A DNA stretch of 29,643 bases from positions 1 through 29,643 of the IMG/VR virus record IMGVR_UViG_3300031787_000609. One strand, written 5' to 3'. The position numbers and the translations under genes were made by a program. The notes beneath the pieces were generated by a model. The model worked only from the letters and a program-made list of their open reading frames with translations, made no database searches and was not told the DNA's origin. This stretch comes from a virus. Shown piece by piece: positions 1 to 8,855 of this stretch; position 1 is the stretch's first letter, and each line of letters starts with the position of its first letter.

Positions 1-3000
1 CTAGGTGTTTCTTCTGGTGTTAAGCGTGGTTCTGCTAGAATCAGAGCTATTGAATATGAATCTGGCGCTATTGGTACTTCACAAGCAAGATACAAAGTAT
101 TCTTGTTTAACGTAGTTATGGATGTTGTACCAAATACAAATGGTAGAAGATATTCCATTACAAACAGAGTTAAACAAATTGTTATCCCAGCAACTACTAC
201 AACTGCAACATTCACAGCGGATGTTTCATTAAACGCAGTTCAAACTTCTGGAACTGTTATCGTTAATGGCACTTCTGTATTCGGTACAGGGACATCATTC
301 ACAACAGAATATGAAGTTGGTGAATATGTTTATATTAATGGTATCTACGCCAGAGTAGAGACTGTAGTATCAAACACTGCGATGACACTTAGTACAAACG
401 TGTCAGGGACAACATCAATTACAGTAGATGGTTCTAATGCAGCTTTATTTGATCTAACAAACGATATAATTAGTTCAACTGCCCATGGTTTAACTACTGG
501 GGCTGAAGTTAGCTATGATGCTGGAGCTATTGTAACTCTTTCTACCAATTCTATTTCTGTAGATACTACCACTGATGTGATTACAGTTCCATCAACTACA
601 GGATTGAGTGCTGGAAAGGTTATTAGATTTGGTACAAATATTGCAGGTATTGCAGCAAGTAAATTTTACTATGTTAAGACAGTTCCAAACGGAACAACTT
701 TCACTATCTCTGAAACATCTGGTGGTGCAACACTTGATCTAACACCAGAAGTAACTAAAAATGTTACCTCTTTAGTTCCAAGCACAAACGTTATAACACT
801 TTCTGATGTAACATCAATTGCAGACACTGATAAAATAAGATTCTCTGGTACTACCTTTGGTGGCATTGTAGCAGGAACTGATTATTTTGTTAAAGGTGCA
901 CCAGTAGGAAATACTATTAAAATTTCTACAACTTCTGGTGGAACAGAATTTGATATTACTGCAGTTACTACTACAGCAACTGCAGTAGAAAAGACTACAA
1001 ACTTTGTAACTGTTTCTAGCGTTGCTGGTATGGCAGTAGGTAATTCTATCACATTAAGCGGAACAGCCTTTGGTGGATTGGCTGCTGCTCAATATTGGAT
1101 TAGATCTATTGATGCTGCTGCGAAAAAGATTACAATTTCTACTTCTAGCACAGGCTCGGTTGTAGTATTTGCAAATACTGTTACAGGATCTATGACAGTT
1201 ACACTCGACACTGTAGCTACTTCTATGACTGTGTCAGAAGCTATAGTCGCAAAGACTTCATCTCTGACTTTTGATGCTAATGCTATTGCAGGTTTAGTTA
1301 ATGGTAGATCTTACTTTGTTTTTGCAGGAACAACTGCTACACCTACACCAAATACTTTTGTTCTGTATGATTCTCGTACTGGGGCAGAAACTGGTAGTAC
1401 ACTCGGTAGAGTAAATATCACTGCAGTAGGAACAGGAACTGCACATAAATTTACAAGAAACACTACATCAGGTGTAAAGGTAGAAAAAGCATTCAGACCT
1501 CTAGTTAATGCTGGTGCAACTAGCCTAATCTTTAGACTTCCATATCCTTTTATCAAGAACGTTTCTGATGTTAGATATACAGTATCCAGAACGTATGTTG
1601 GTACAATAGCTTCGGGTTCTGTTGCAGTATCATGCGATTTACCGTACCAATTCACAGATCCTAATGCCACTGGATCTTACCAAATTGTAAGTAGAACTAC
1701 TGGTAACTATCTTACATATAGTGGAGCAACACGTTCTAACAACAATACGACCATCGTATTTGGCGGGTTAAGTTCTAATAATGGACAGCAGGTGCTGATA
1801 CAAACTACATTAGGTGTATCTGCAAACAATCTAAGAATCAAAACTCTAAAGAGCGCAACACATACAGTTACGTCTAAAACTATTGGAGAGTCCAAAGCTA
1901 TCTACACAGGCAAGGCAGATGGTATTCGAGTGGTTAGTGTCAAAATGGATACTGGATCATGGGGACAACCCTCTGGTCTTTATACCACAGATATTACAAG
2001 TAGATTTAACTTTGTAACAAACCAGACTGATTCTTACTATGGTATCTCTTTTATTCAATTGAAAGATGGTCAGCCTAAGCCTACAGCACCTATTAGAATA
2101 GTATTTGAATACTATGAACATAGCGGTTCTGGAGACTTTTTCTCAGTTAGATCATACGATGGTATCCCATATCAAACTATTCCAGTTTATAACGGATTGT
2201 CTCTAGCAGACTGTATTGACTTCAGACCTAAAGTAACAGACAACTTTACTGGTGCTGTAGTATTTACAGACGATGAAACATTGATGCCTAAGTTTGGCAC
2301 TGATATGGTTCTTGACCTAGAGTATTATCTTGGTAAAAAGTGTAAAGTCTTTATGGATCGTACTGGTAGAGTTACTATCAGCGAAGGTGCATCTACACTA
2401 GTCAATCAACCAAGCGCACCAGAAATTAGTGACAATATTTTATTGTACAATATTCAACTGCAACCATACACATTTGGAACTTCTTCTGAAAACATCTTAA
2501 TTGCTGGTGTAGACAATAAACGCTACACCATGGCTGATATTGGTAAGTTAGAACGAAGAATTAACAATCTAGAATATTACACATCTCTATCATTGTTAGA
2601 ATCTGAGACACAGAACTTAACAATACGTGATGCTGATGGTCTTGAGAAATTTAAAAATGGTTTCGTTGTAGATAACTTTACAGGTCATGCTATTGGTGAT
2701 ACTAGAAATCCAGATTACCTAAATTCTATTGATTTTGATTCTAGAATACTACGACCATTCTTTGTTCAAGATCAAATTCCATTCGTAGAAGTAGCATCAT
2801 CAAATAACGATAGAGCAGCACGTAACTATGCTTTGACTGGTAAGTACATAACATTACCATTCACTGAAACCAAGTATGTCGATCAACTGAGATCTTCTTC
2901 TAGCGAAAAGATTAACCCATTTGCTTTCTTTACATTCTTGGGTAGCATGACTATAACTCCAGCAAGCGATACTTGGTTTGCAGTTGAGCGTAGACCAGAT

Positions 3001-6000
3001 ATTATTGTTGAAGAAAAAGAAGGTAACTATAATACAGTTAAGAATCTTGCTGAAAAGGCAGGTGTTCTTGGTACTATTTGGGGTGCGTGGAGTATAAATT
3101 GGGCAGGTCGCACAGAAAATGTTCTTTCTTCTAAAACATACGCTGCAAGAACCGTGGGTGGTGGAAACTTTGCTGGTGGTTGGGGTATTAACGGAAATAG
3201 CTTCACTGTTTCTACAGTTCAGGTCAGTACACCAAAATCAAGAAAAGGCACAGAAACCTATGTAAAATCCATCTATGAAGAACGAGTCTTAGAAGATAAA
3301 ATTTTAAGCACTACTATTCTTCCATACATGAGATCTCGTCGCCTGGCAGTTCAAACAAAATCACTTAAGGGTGGTACTGTATTCTATCCATTCTTTGATG
3401 GTAGAAATATACAACAGTATTGCACTCCTGCAGAAAAGATTATATTCAATGCAAGAACTGGTAAATCTACTGAGTTTGATACAGTTAGTCGCGCAGGTAA
3501 TAATTATTCTGAAACTGCAAGATTGTTTGCAGGAGACTCTACAGATTTGGCTATTAGCGTAGGTGATGTTTTAGTAGAGTATAATTCATTAGGAACTGTT
3601 GCAACTGGTGTTACAGCCGTAGTAGTTGGCTGGGAAAAGTATGAAGCTGGTCCAGATGCAGGTAAATATGCTGTTTATGTAGTTAATAGAAAGTATCCAG
3701 TTAACGCTGCTACTACTGGTTTTGGCGTAGGTAACGTTATAAAAGGTACATTGAGCGAAGCTGAGGGTACTATTGTTTCCGCAACCACAGCAAAGGCAGG
3801 TGGCGAACTAAGAACTTCTTTACAAGGTTCTTTACACTTTATCTTCCATGTTCCAAACACTGACGCTGTTAAATTTAATACTGGATCTAATGAACTAGCA
3901 TTACTTGACGTTGAAACATATGATAAAAAGTCATCTACATCATCTGCTACAAAGGCATTTACTGCAAGTGGTGTTTACCAAGAAAGACAAAATCAGATTC
4001 AGCGAATCCGTAATGGTGAGTTGGCCACTAAACAAGTTGATGATTTTGGAAATGATTTATCAGATCCAGAAACTAGATTCTCAAATTCACCTGGATGGTA
4101 CGATCCACTGGCTCAGACTTTCTTAGTTCAAGAAACTAATGGTGTATTCGTAACATCTGTAGACTTGTACTTCTACAAGAAAGATGTTTCTGCTCCAGTT
4201 ATAGTAGAGATCCGAGAAGTTGTTAATGGATACCCAGGTAAGAATGTTCTAACAACTGCTAAGACACAAATCGCAGCTTCACAGATTCTAACATCCGATA
4301 ATGCTAGCGTGGCAACGAATGTCAAGTTTCCATCTCCTACATATCTAAACGGTAATACTGAATATTGTATAGTTCTAATGTCTAACTCTGATATTCCAGA
4401 AATCTTTGTTGCAAAACAGGGTGAACTATCTAAAGAAGATGGTAGTCAGATCGACAAGCAACCATACATGGGCGTATTCTTCAAGTCTCAAAATGCTTCT
4501 ACTTGGACAGCAGAGCAAACTATAGATATGAAGTTCAAACTAAACAAAGCTGTGTTTTTAACTAACACAGTTAGTAACGTTGCTTTTGAAAATTCAAACG
4601 TAGCTGATTCTACTCTTGACGACAATCCTTTGTTGTTTACAGCAGGTTCTAGAAAAGTTAGAGTTTCTCATGACAACCATGGCATGAACACAGATTCAGT
4701 TGTAGCTATTAAAGCACTGCCACCTGTAGCAATTGGTGAGATTTACAGTGCAACTAATTCTGCAATCGTTTCTGGTATTGGAACTAAATTCGCAACTACC
4801 AATGGTATTGTACCAGGTGCGATTATTTACAGAGAAGATGGTAAAGTTATCGGTGAAGTTCTGTCTGTTGCTAGCGATACTCAGCTTACACTAAAGGCTA
4901 ATTCAAAGTCTAACTATGGTGTTATATCAAACACTGAACCTTTTAGATTCATGAATCCATTAAATGGGGTTTCACCTAATGAAATCTTTAAGGTAGATGC
5001 AAACGGCAATTACTTGACGCACAATGTAGATTCTGTTGAACTAGACAGCTATGTTATCACTATTGGTAGCGATAATTTACAGTCAACTTTAAACACTTCT
5101 TCTACTACAGTTACACTTTCTACTGGCGATACATCTAATATGTTTGCTGGTCAGCCAGTTATAAAGACAAGCGGTACTGGAGTTTTTTCTACAACTGCTA
5201 CAGTCACAGTTGCTTCCATAACAAACTCTACAACATTCGTGTTGAGTGTCGCCCCAGAAACAAACGGTGCGGTTGTGTTCTCTGTAGGTGACATTCCTAC
5301 AGTCACTGGCAAGAGTGGTGGTGTTGGAGTAATGGCATCCAGAGATGTTCCATATGACATGTTTAATCCATCTATAAACATTGAAAACTATACTGGAACA
5401 AACAGCATTATTACATATCAAGGTGTTACTGGAAAGAGTATGGATGGAGCTCAAACTCCATATCTAACCTTCTCTAATGCTAACCTACCTTACGTGAATA
5501 CATTCAGTATCACTCCTGGTGAGGATAATTATACCCCTGTTCCTATGGTTATTGCTTCTAGAGAAAACTCTGTTGCAAAAGGTTTGAACCTGTCTACGTT
5601 ATCATCTTTGAGAAATACTGCAGTTATCAATGCTGAGCTTATTACAACTAATCCAGATTTATCACCTATCATTAATATTGAAAACGTAGCTATCACTGCA
5701 GTCTCTAACAAGACAAACAAGCCAACCACCTCTATGAATATCGATCCTATTGATTACATAGAAGTAGTTTCGGATGATCCAGGCATTGTGTTTAATGGCA
5801 CTGGCGTTATGGTTATAGAAGATGCAGGGCTGCGCCAAGCTATTGCTGGTATAATTTCTGGACAGTATATTCAAATTTCTGGTTCTAGCGTTACTCAAAA
5901 TAATGGAACTTGGTTTGTAACTGATGTTGATCCAGAAGGAAATACACTAACAGTTCAAGGAACACTAGATGCTAAAGCAGCATCTGATACTATTACTATT

Positions 6001-6390
6001 AAAGCACTGGATCGTTACTTCTCAGAACGAACACCAGTTGGTAGTTCTAGCATTAACAAGTATGTTACTCGCAAGCTGAAGTTTGCAAACCCTTGCACTT
6101 CAATTAAGATCAAGTTTGATGCTGACGTTCCACCAGCAGCAGATATTGGAGTATACTACAAATTGAACCCAACTGGAACTGAAACAGACTTTAACTTTGT
6201 AGAATATGAAGATGCCAGAACAACAGTTCCTGCAAATTTAAAGAGTAAAGATTCTGCATTCTTTGAGCATGAGATTGATCTAGATGACTTGCCATCGTTT
6301 GATGCGATAACAGTTAAACTTGTTATGACATCTACAGATTCTACACAGATCCCTAGAATTTCTGACCTTCGAATAATTGCTCTTGCTTAA
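1..6390 (+). CDS. Giant DUF4815-like tail/baseplate structural protein (5' partial)
   Basis: The frame is open from base 1, so the gene starts before the window; a TTG at 103 is internal. About 2129 residues are visible. Near the window start SGVKRGSARIRAIEYESG is typical of DUF4815-type proteins of T4-like marine phages. A conserved core spans about nt 2100-2800 (FFSVRSYDGIPYQTIPVYNG, KRYTMADIGKLERRINNLEY) and continues around nt 4100-4250 (DPLAQTFLV, VIVEIREVVNGYPG). Between about nt 570 and 1430 there are four tandem beta-rich repeats of about 70-80 residues. Two further module types lie at about nt 250-420 with 4735-4950, and at 5080-5290. No catalytic motif or membrane segment is seen. 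The role is inferred: a virion component of the baseplate or fibre attachment region, because related genes sit beside the neck and sheath genes. Some cyanophage genomes label relatives VrlC. Assignment to a DUF4815-type structural protein is fairly sure; the exact position in the virion is not. Confidence 0.85.
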   Translation, partial: LGVSSGVKRGSARIRAIEYESGAIGTSQARYKVFLFNVVMDVVPNTNGRRYSITNRVKQIVIPATTTTATFTADVSLNAVQTSGTVIVNGTSVFGTGTSFTTEYEVGEYVYINGIYARVETVVSNTAMTLSTNVSGTTSITVDGSNAALFDLTNDIISSTAHGLTTGAEVSYDAGAIVTLSTNSISVDTTTDVITVPSTTGLSAGKVIRFGTNIAGIAASKFYYVKTVPNGTTFTISETSGGATLDLTPEVTKNVTSLVPSTNVITLSDVTSIADTDKIRFSGTTFGGIVAGTDYFVKGAPVGNTIKISTTSGGTEFDITAVTTTATAVEKTTNFVTVSSVAGMAVGNSITLSGTAFGGLAAAQYWIRSIDAAAKKITISTSSTGSVVVFANTVTGSMTVTLDTVATSMTVSEAIVAKTSSLTFDANAIAGLVNGRSYFVFAGTTATPTPNTFVLYDSRTGAETGSTLGRVNITAVGTGTAHKFTRNTTSGVKVEKAFRPLVNAGATSLIFRLPYPFIKNVSDVRYTVSRTYVGTIASGSVAVSCDLPYQFTDPNATGSYQIVSRTTGNYLTYSGATRSNNNTTIVFGGLSSNNGQQVLIQTTLGVSANNLRIKTLKSATHTVTSKTIGESKAIYTGKADGIRVVSVKMDTGSWGQPSGLYTTDITSRFNFVTNQTDSYYGISFIQLKDGQPKPTAPIRIVFEYYEHSGSGDFFSVRSYDGIPYQTIPVYNGLSLADCIDFRPKVTDNFTGAVVFTDDETLMPKFGTDMVLDLEYYLGKKCKVFMDRTGRVTISEGASTLVNQPSAPEISDNILLYNIQLQPYTFGTSSENILIAGVDNKRYTMADIGKLERRINNLEYYTSLSLLESETQNLTIRDADGLEKFKNGFVVDNFTGHAIGDTRNPDYLNSIDFDSRILRPFFVQDQIPFVEVASSNNDRAARNYALTGKYITLPFTETKYVDQLRSSSSEKINPFAFFTFLGSMTITPASDTWFAVERRPDIIVEEKEGNYNTVKNLAEKAGVLGTIWGAWSINWAGRTENVLSSKTYAARTVGGGNFAGGWGINGNSFTVSTVQVSTPKSRKGTETYVKSIYEERVLEDKILSTTILPYMRSRRLAVQTKSLKGGTVFYPFFDGRNIQQYCTPAEKIIFNARTGKSTEFDTVSRAGNNYSETARLFAGDSTDLAISVGDVLVEYNSLGTVATGVTAVVVGWEKYEAGPDAGKYAVYVVNRKYPVNAATTGFGVGNVIKGTLSEAEGTIVSATTAKAGGELRTSLQGSLHFIFHVPNTDAVKFNTGSNELALLDVETYDKKSSTSSATKAFTASGVYQERQNQIQRIRNGELATKQVDDFGNDLSDPETRFSNSPGWYDPLAQTFLVQETNGVFVTSVDLYFYKKDVSAPVIVEIREVVNGYPGKNVLTTAKTQIAASQILTSDNASVATNVKFPSPTYLNGNTEYCIVLMSNSDIPEIFVAKQGELSKEDGSQIDKQPYMGVFFKSQNASTWTAEQTIDMKFKLNKAVFLTNTVSNVAFENSNVADSTLDDNPLLFTAGSRKVRVSHDNHGMNTDSVVAIKALPPVAIGEIYSATNSAIVSGIGTKFATTNGIVPGAIIYREDGKVIGEVLSVASDTQLTLKANSKSNYGVISNTEPFRFMNPLNGVSPNEIFKVDANGNYLTHNVDSVELDSYVITIGSDNLQSTLNTSSTTVTLSTGDTSNMFAGQPVIKTSGTGVFSTTATVTVASITNSTTFVLSVAPETNGAVVFSVGDIPTVTGKSGGVGVMASRDVPYDMFNPSINIENYTGTNSIITYQGVTGKSMDGAQTPYLTFSNANLPYVNTFSITPGEDNYTPVPMVIASRENSVAKGLNLSTLSSLRNTAVINAELITTNPDLSPIINIENVAITAVSNKTNKPTTSMNIDPIDYIEVVSDDPGIVFNGTGVMVIEDAGLRQAIAGIISGQYIQISGSSVTQNNGTWFVTDVDPEGNTLTVQGTLDAKAASDTITIKALDRYFSERTPVGSSSINKYVTRKLKFANPCTSIKIKFDADVPPAADIGVYYKLNPTGTETDFNFVEYEDARTTVPANLKSKDSAFFEHEIDLDDLPSFDAITVKLVMTSTDSTQIPRISDLRIIALA
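571..1434 (+). repeat. Four tandem ~70-80-residue beta-rich repeats in the giant structural protein
   Basis: At protein level, four consecutive units are seen, roughly at nt 571-765, 769-972, 982-1191 and 1192-1434. The first three share a pattern: a threonine/valine strand, a G-x-x-I-x-F/L-S-G-T turn, FGG[IL]-x-A, an aromatic Y[YFW] strand, then an I/F-T-I-S strand and a small/Gly-rich end. The fourth is more diverged (NGRSYFVF). This resembles the widespread phage structural module with the pattern HGL..G..V / YYV / TFTLS. Nucleotide identity between units is low, so the duplication is old. Confidence 0.65.
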
Positions 6391-6392
6391 TT

Positions 6393-6617
6393 ATGGAACT
6401 GTTAAAGGTTGAAAACCATGAGGGTCTCTATCGAGACCCTACAACTAATGTTATTATAAATAACAATAGCAAAGCATATACAGAATATGTTAAACGCAGA
6501 CAACTGCTAGAGAAAAAACAACAAGAGTCAATTTCTAGAGATCAAGAAATTGAAGGTCTTAAACGTGATATCGCAGAAATAAAAAAGATGCTTTTAGATG
6601 CACTCGATAAAAGGTAA
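6393..6617 (+). CDS. Small charged coiled-coil protein of the late structural cluster
   Basis: 74 residues, starting two bases after the stop of the giant gene, with no clear Shine-Dalgarno sequence, so translation is probably coupled. The N-terminal part (MELLKVENHEGLYRDPTTN, then INNNSKAYTEY) looks like a short conserved cap. Residues about 33-74 are highly charged with heptad-like spacing of I and L (RDQEIEGLKRDIAEIKKMLL), predicting a coiled coil. No signal peptide or membrane segment. Small proteins of this type occur beside DUF4815-type genes in T4-like phages. The function is not known; a structural or assembly adaptor role is inferred from position only. The coding sequence contains a hairpin at 6421-6440 and an exact TATAAATA at 6455-6462, so the DNA may serve a regulatory purpose as well. 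Confidence 0.75.
   Translation: MELLKVENHEGLYRDPTTNVIINNNSKAYTEYVKRRQLLEKKQQESISRDQEIEGLKRDIAEIKKMLLDALDKR
6421..6440 (+). other. Perfect 8-bp hairpin within the 74-residue gene
   Basis: AGGGTCTC pairs exactly with GAGACCCT across the 4-base loop TATC. It starts at base 29 of the gene and lies 14 bases before a TATAAATA motif. No U-tract follows, so it is not an intrinsic terminator. The stem is GC-rich against AT-rich surroundings. Confidence 0.75.
6455..6462 (+). promoter_or_regulatory. Exact T4-type late promoter motif TATAAATA, inside the small gene
   Basis: TATAAATA is the T4 late promoter -10 consensus recognised by the gp55 sigma factor. In T4, transcription starts about 6 bases after the motif, which would be near 6468. 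That would place the fibre gene at 6621 about 150 bases downstream. The motif sits within the 74-residue reading frame, so it could be chance in AT-rich DNA. It is the only exact match I noticed in the window. Confidence 0.45.
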
Positions 6618-6620
6618 CAA

Positions 6621-8852
6621 ATGCCATTAGTATTAAGAACAGCTGTAGGTAGAACTACTCCGTTATCCAACACTGAGTTGGATGGCAATTTCACCTATCT
6701 AGAATCATATACTGCTACAAAACTTAGCTCAGCAGATTATAACTATCTTACAATAAGATCAAACTTAAACGCTGCTCCAACAAGTGGTGCTAATAGAGGA
6801 TATGAGTCTGGTTTAGATGTTAGATACTTGCAAGGTCATGAGCCAAACAACGTATTACCTAGCATAACGAATAAGAGTTCGATTGTACTACGTGATGCAA
6901 ATGGAGACTTTACTGCTCGTTATATAACTGCATCCTCTTTCGAAGGTAGATCTACAACATCTGGTGTGGCTGAACAAGCTACTAAACTACAAACCGCAAG
7001 AAAAATTAACGATGTAAATTTTGATGGCACAGCAGCTATCACCATTTATGATAAAACAAAGTTACCTTTAACTACACAATTTGTAGCGACTGCAGTAACT
7101 ATTGGTGTCACATACATTATCGATGAAGTAGGTTCAACAAACTGGGTTGCTATGGGTGCAGCAGCCAGTACTGCTGGTCTTATATTCACATGTACTGCAG
7201 TAGGTGCTGGAACTGGTAAGTGTTCTACAGTAATGTTAGACAAACTAAACCTTGCAGCAACTACAACTGCAAGAGCCAGTATTAGATTGAATCATGGAAC
7301 TGCTCCTACTACTCCACTTAATGGTGATTTTTGGACAACTACTGCTGGGCAGTTTAACTACATAAACGGAAACGTAAAAACTGTTGCGTATACAGATTCA
7401 AACATAACTGGAACATCTAGCAATATCACTGGAGTTGCAGCAATTGCAAACGGTGGTACTGGAAAAACTACAGTAGCTGAAGGGCGTGCTGCATTAGATG
7501 CAGCAAAACGTGGTGCCAACTCTGACATCACATCTATTACAGGATTGACTACTGCACTGGCTACTAGTCAAGGCGGTACTGGAATGGGATCTCCTGGAAA
7601 TACTGGAAACATTCTTATTAGTGATGGATCTATATGGACTACAGCTAAACCATCAGGTAAGTGGGATATATCTATCTCTGGTAATGCTGATACTGCTACA
7701 ATATTAGTATCTAGAGATTCAAGAGATGATGTAACGACTCCAAGCACATTAACTGCCCCTGGCATTGTTTTTGACTTTAAGAAAAATTCGTCTTCAGAAT
7801 TAACTGATGGTGGAGACTACCATGGTCTAATGACTTTCCGTAAATATGGTGCAACAACAGATTGGACAGGTGGTAAATCTCATCAACTTGGATTCACTGA
7901 TAACAATAACTTGTTTATTAGAAGCGGTACTTTAGCCACTTGGGGTGCTTGGCACAAGTTTGTTACAAGTGATAACATTGATGATTATGCTCCATCAAAG
8001 ACTGGTAGTGGTGCTTCTGGCACATGGAGTATTAACGTATCAGGAACTGCTGCGTCAGCAGGTACTGCTACATCAGCTAGTTCTGCTACTCTAGCAGCTA
8101 GTGCAACTAAGCTAGCAAACAAAAGAAAAATCAATGGTGTAGATTTTGACGGTACTGCAGATATTACAATTTCTGACTCTAATGCACTCGCAAACGATGG
8201 TGGTACTTCTACTGGCAATATCACAATCAAAAATACCCAACCTACATTATTTTTAGATGATACTAATTCAGAGGGTGGTGGTATTGAACTTGCTATCTCG
8301 GTTCAAAATGAAAGTTTTATCATTTATGAGCCAGATGCTAGTGATGAAGAGTGGTTTCGTATTAACGACACATCATTTGATGAACCAGCTGGTGGTCCTG
8401 CTGGCGCCTATGTGCGTGGACAACATATCTTAGATGCAAGCAATTACACTACCTATGTTCCATCAAAGACTGGTAGTGGTGCTTCTGGCACATGGAGTAT
8501 TAACGTATCAGGAACTGCTGCGACAGCAACCAAACTAGCCAATGCAAGAAAAATCAACGGTGTTGCTTTTGATGGTACTCAAGATATTAGTATTAGTATT
8601 CCAACATCCGCATTTGCTTCTGACGTTTACTCTTGGGCAAAGGAAGCTACTAAACCTAGCTATTCTTATTCTGAAATAACTGGCACTAAACCTAGCTATT
8701 CTTATTCTGAATTGACTGGAACTGCACCAACGTTTAATCAAGACACAACTGGTAACTCGGCTAATGCACCAAAATGGGATGGAGCGAAAAAATATGTACA
8801 GTCATCAGAACCATCTGGTGCAGCAAATGGTGATATCTGGTTTAAGGTATAA
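6621..8852 (+). CDS. Tail fibre protein with repeated beta modules
   Basis: 743 residues; RBS AAAGG about 9 bases before the ATG. The N-terminus (PLSNTELDGNFTYLE) matches the short motif found at the start of many phage fibre proteins, and a related motif starts the 1111-residue fibre downstream. Three copies of the classic fibre repeat ATKL-x-x-x-RKIN-x-x-x-FDGT-x-x-I lie near nt 6980, 8105 and 8525. GGTG motifs occur near 7450 and 7570. A segment typical of long tail fibres (GLMTFRKYGATTDWTGG, HQLGFTDNNNLFIRSG) spans about 7820-7940. A small GSTNW/GAA/GTG module lies at 7080-7236. A 64-base exact repeat and a 36-base tandem repeat fall in the 3' half. The C-terminus is short and has no S74 chaperone. 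Virion localisation as a trimeric fibre is inferred from these families. Confidence 0.85.
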   Translation: MPLVLRTAVGRTTPLSNTELDGNFTYLESYTATKLSSADYNYLTIRSNLNAAPTSGANRGYESGLDVRYLQGHEPNNVLPSITNKSSIVLRDANGDFTARYITASSFEGRSTTSGVAEQATKLQTARKINDVNFDGTAAITIYDKTKLPLTTQFVATAVTIGVTYIIDEVGSTNWVAMGAAASTAGLIFTCTAVGAGTGKCSTVMLDKLNLAATTTARASIRLNHGTAPTTPLNGDFWTTTAGQFNYINGNVKTVAYTDSNITGTSSNITGVAAIANGGTGKTTVAEGRAALDAAKRGANSDITSITGLTTALATSQGGTGMGSPGNTGNILISDGSIWTTAKPSGKWDISISGNADTATILVSRDSRDDVTTPSTLTAPGIVFDFKKNSSSELTDGGDYHGLMTFRKYGATTDWTGGKSHQLGFTDNNNLFIRSGTLATWGAWHKFVTSDNIDDYAPSKTGSGASGTWSINVSGTAASAGTATSASSATLAASATKLANKRKINGVDFDGTADITISDSNALANDGGTSTGNITIKNTQPTLFLDDTNSEGGGIELAISVQNESFIIYEPDASDEEWFRINDTSFDEPAGGPAGAYVRGQHILDASNYTTYVPSKTGSGASGTWSINVSGTAATATKLANARKINGVAFDGTQDISISIPTSAFASDVYSWAKEATKPSYSYSEITGTKPSYSYSELTGTAPTFNQDTTGNSANAPKWDGAKKYVQSSEPSGAANGDIWFKV
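6665..6683 (+). other. 7-bp hairpin near the start of the fibre gene
   Basis: ATCCAAC pairs with GTTGGAT across the 5-base loop ACTGA. It begins at base 45 of the gene. Two flanking U-G wobbles could lengthen the stem. No U-tract follows. Confidence 0.5.
7991..8054 (+). repeat. 64-base direct repeat, copy 1
   Basis: Identical over 64 bases to 8459-8522. It encodes PSKTGSGASGTWSINVSGTA within the 743-residue fibre. This is a familiar fibre repeat unit. The perfect nucleotide identity suggests a recent duplication or gene conversion within the gene. Confidence 0.9.
8459..8522 (+). repeat. 64-base direct repeat, copy 2
   Basis: Identical to 7991-8054, same reading frame, 468 bases downstream. 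Both copies are followed by an ATKLAN-x-RKING-type repeat, so the duplicated protein unit is longer than the exact DNA match. Confidence 0.9.
8649..8720 (+). repeat. Tandem 36-base repeat, two units
   Basis: Units at 8649-8684 and 8685-8720 differ at only a few bases near their ends and encode TKPSYSYSEITG and TKPSYSYSELTG. This repeat precedes the C-terminal domain of the fibre and probably adds one turn of a beta-structured shaft. Confidence 0.85.
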
Positions 8853-8855
8853 CAA

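Noticed and set aside
103-105. TTG as the start of the first gene
   Set aside because: The frame is open and clearly homologous in style back to base 1 (SGVKRGSARIRAIEY), so the TTG is an internal leucine codon and the gene begins before the window.
5089-5454. Minus-strand reading frames of 121 and 76 codons
   Set aside because: They lie antisense to the giant structural gene in threonine/serine-rich DNA, which yields long antisense frames. They lack RBS and recognisable motifs.
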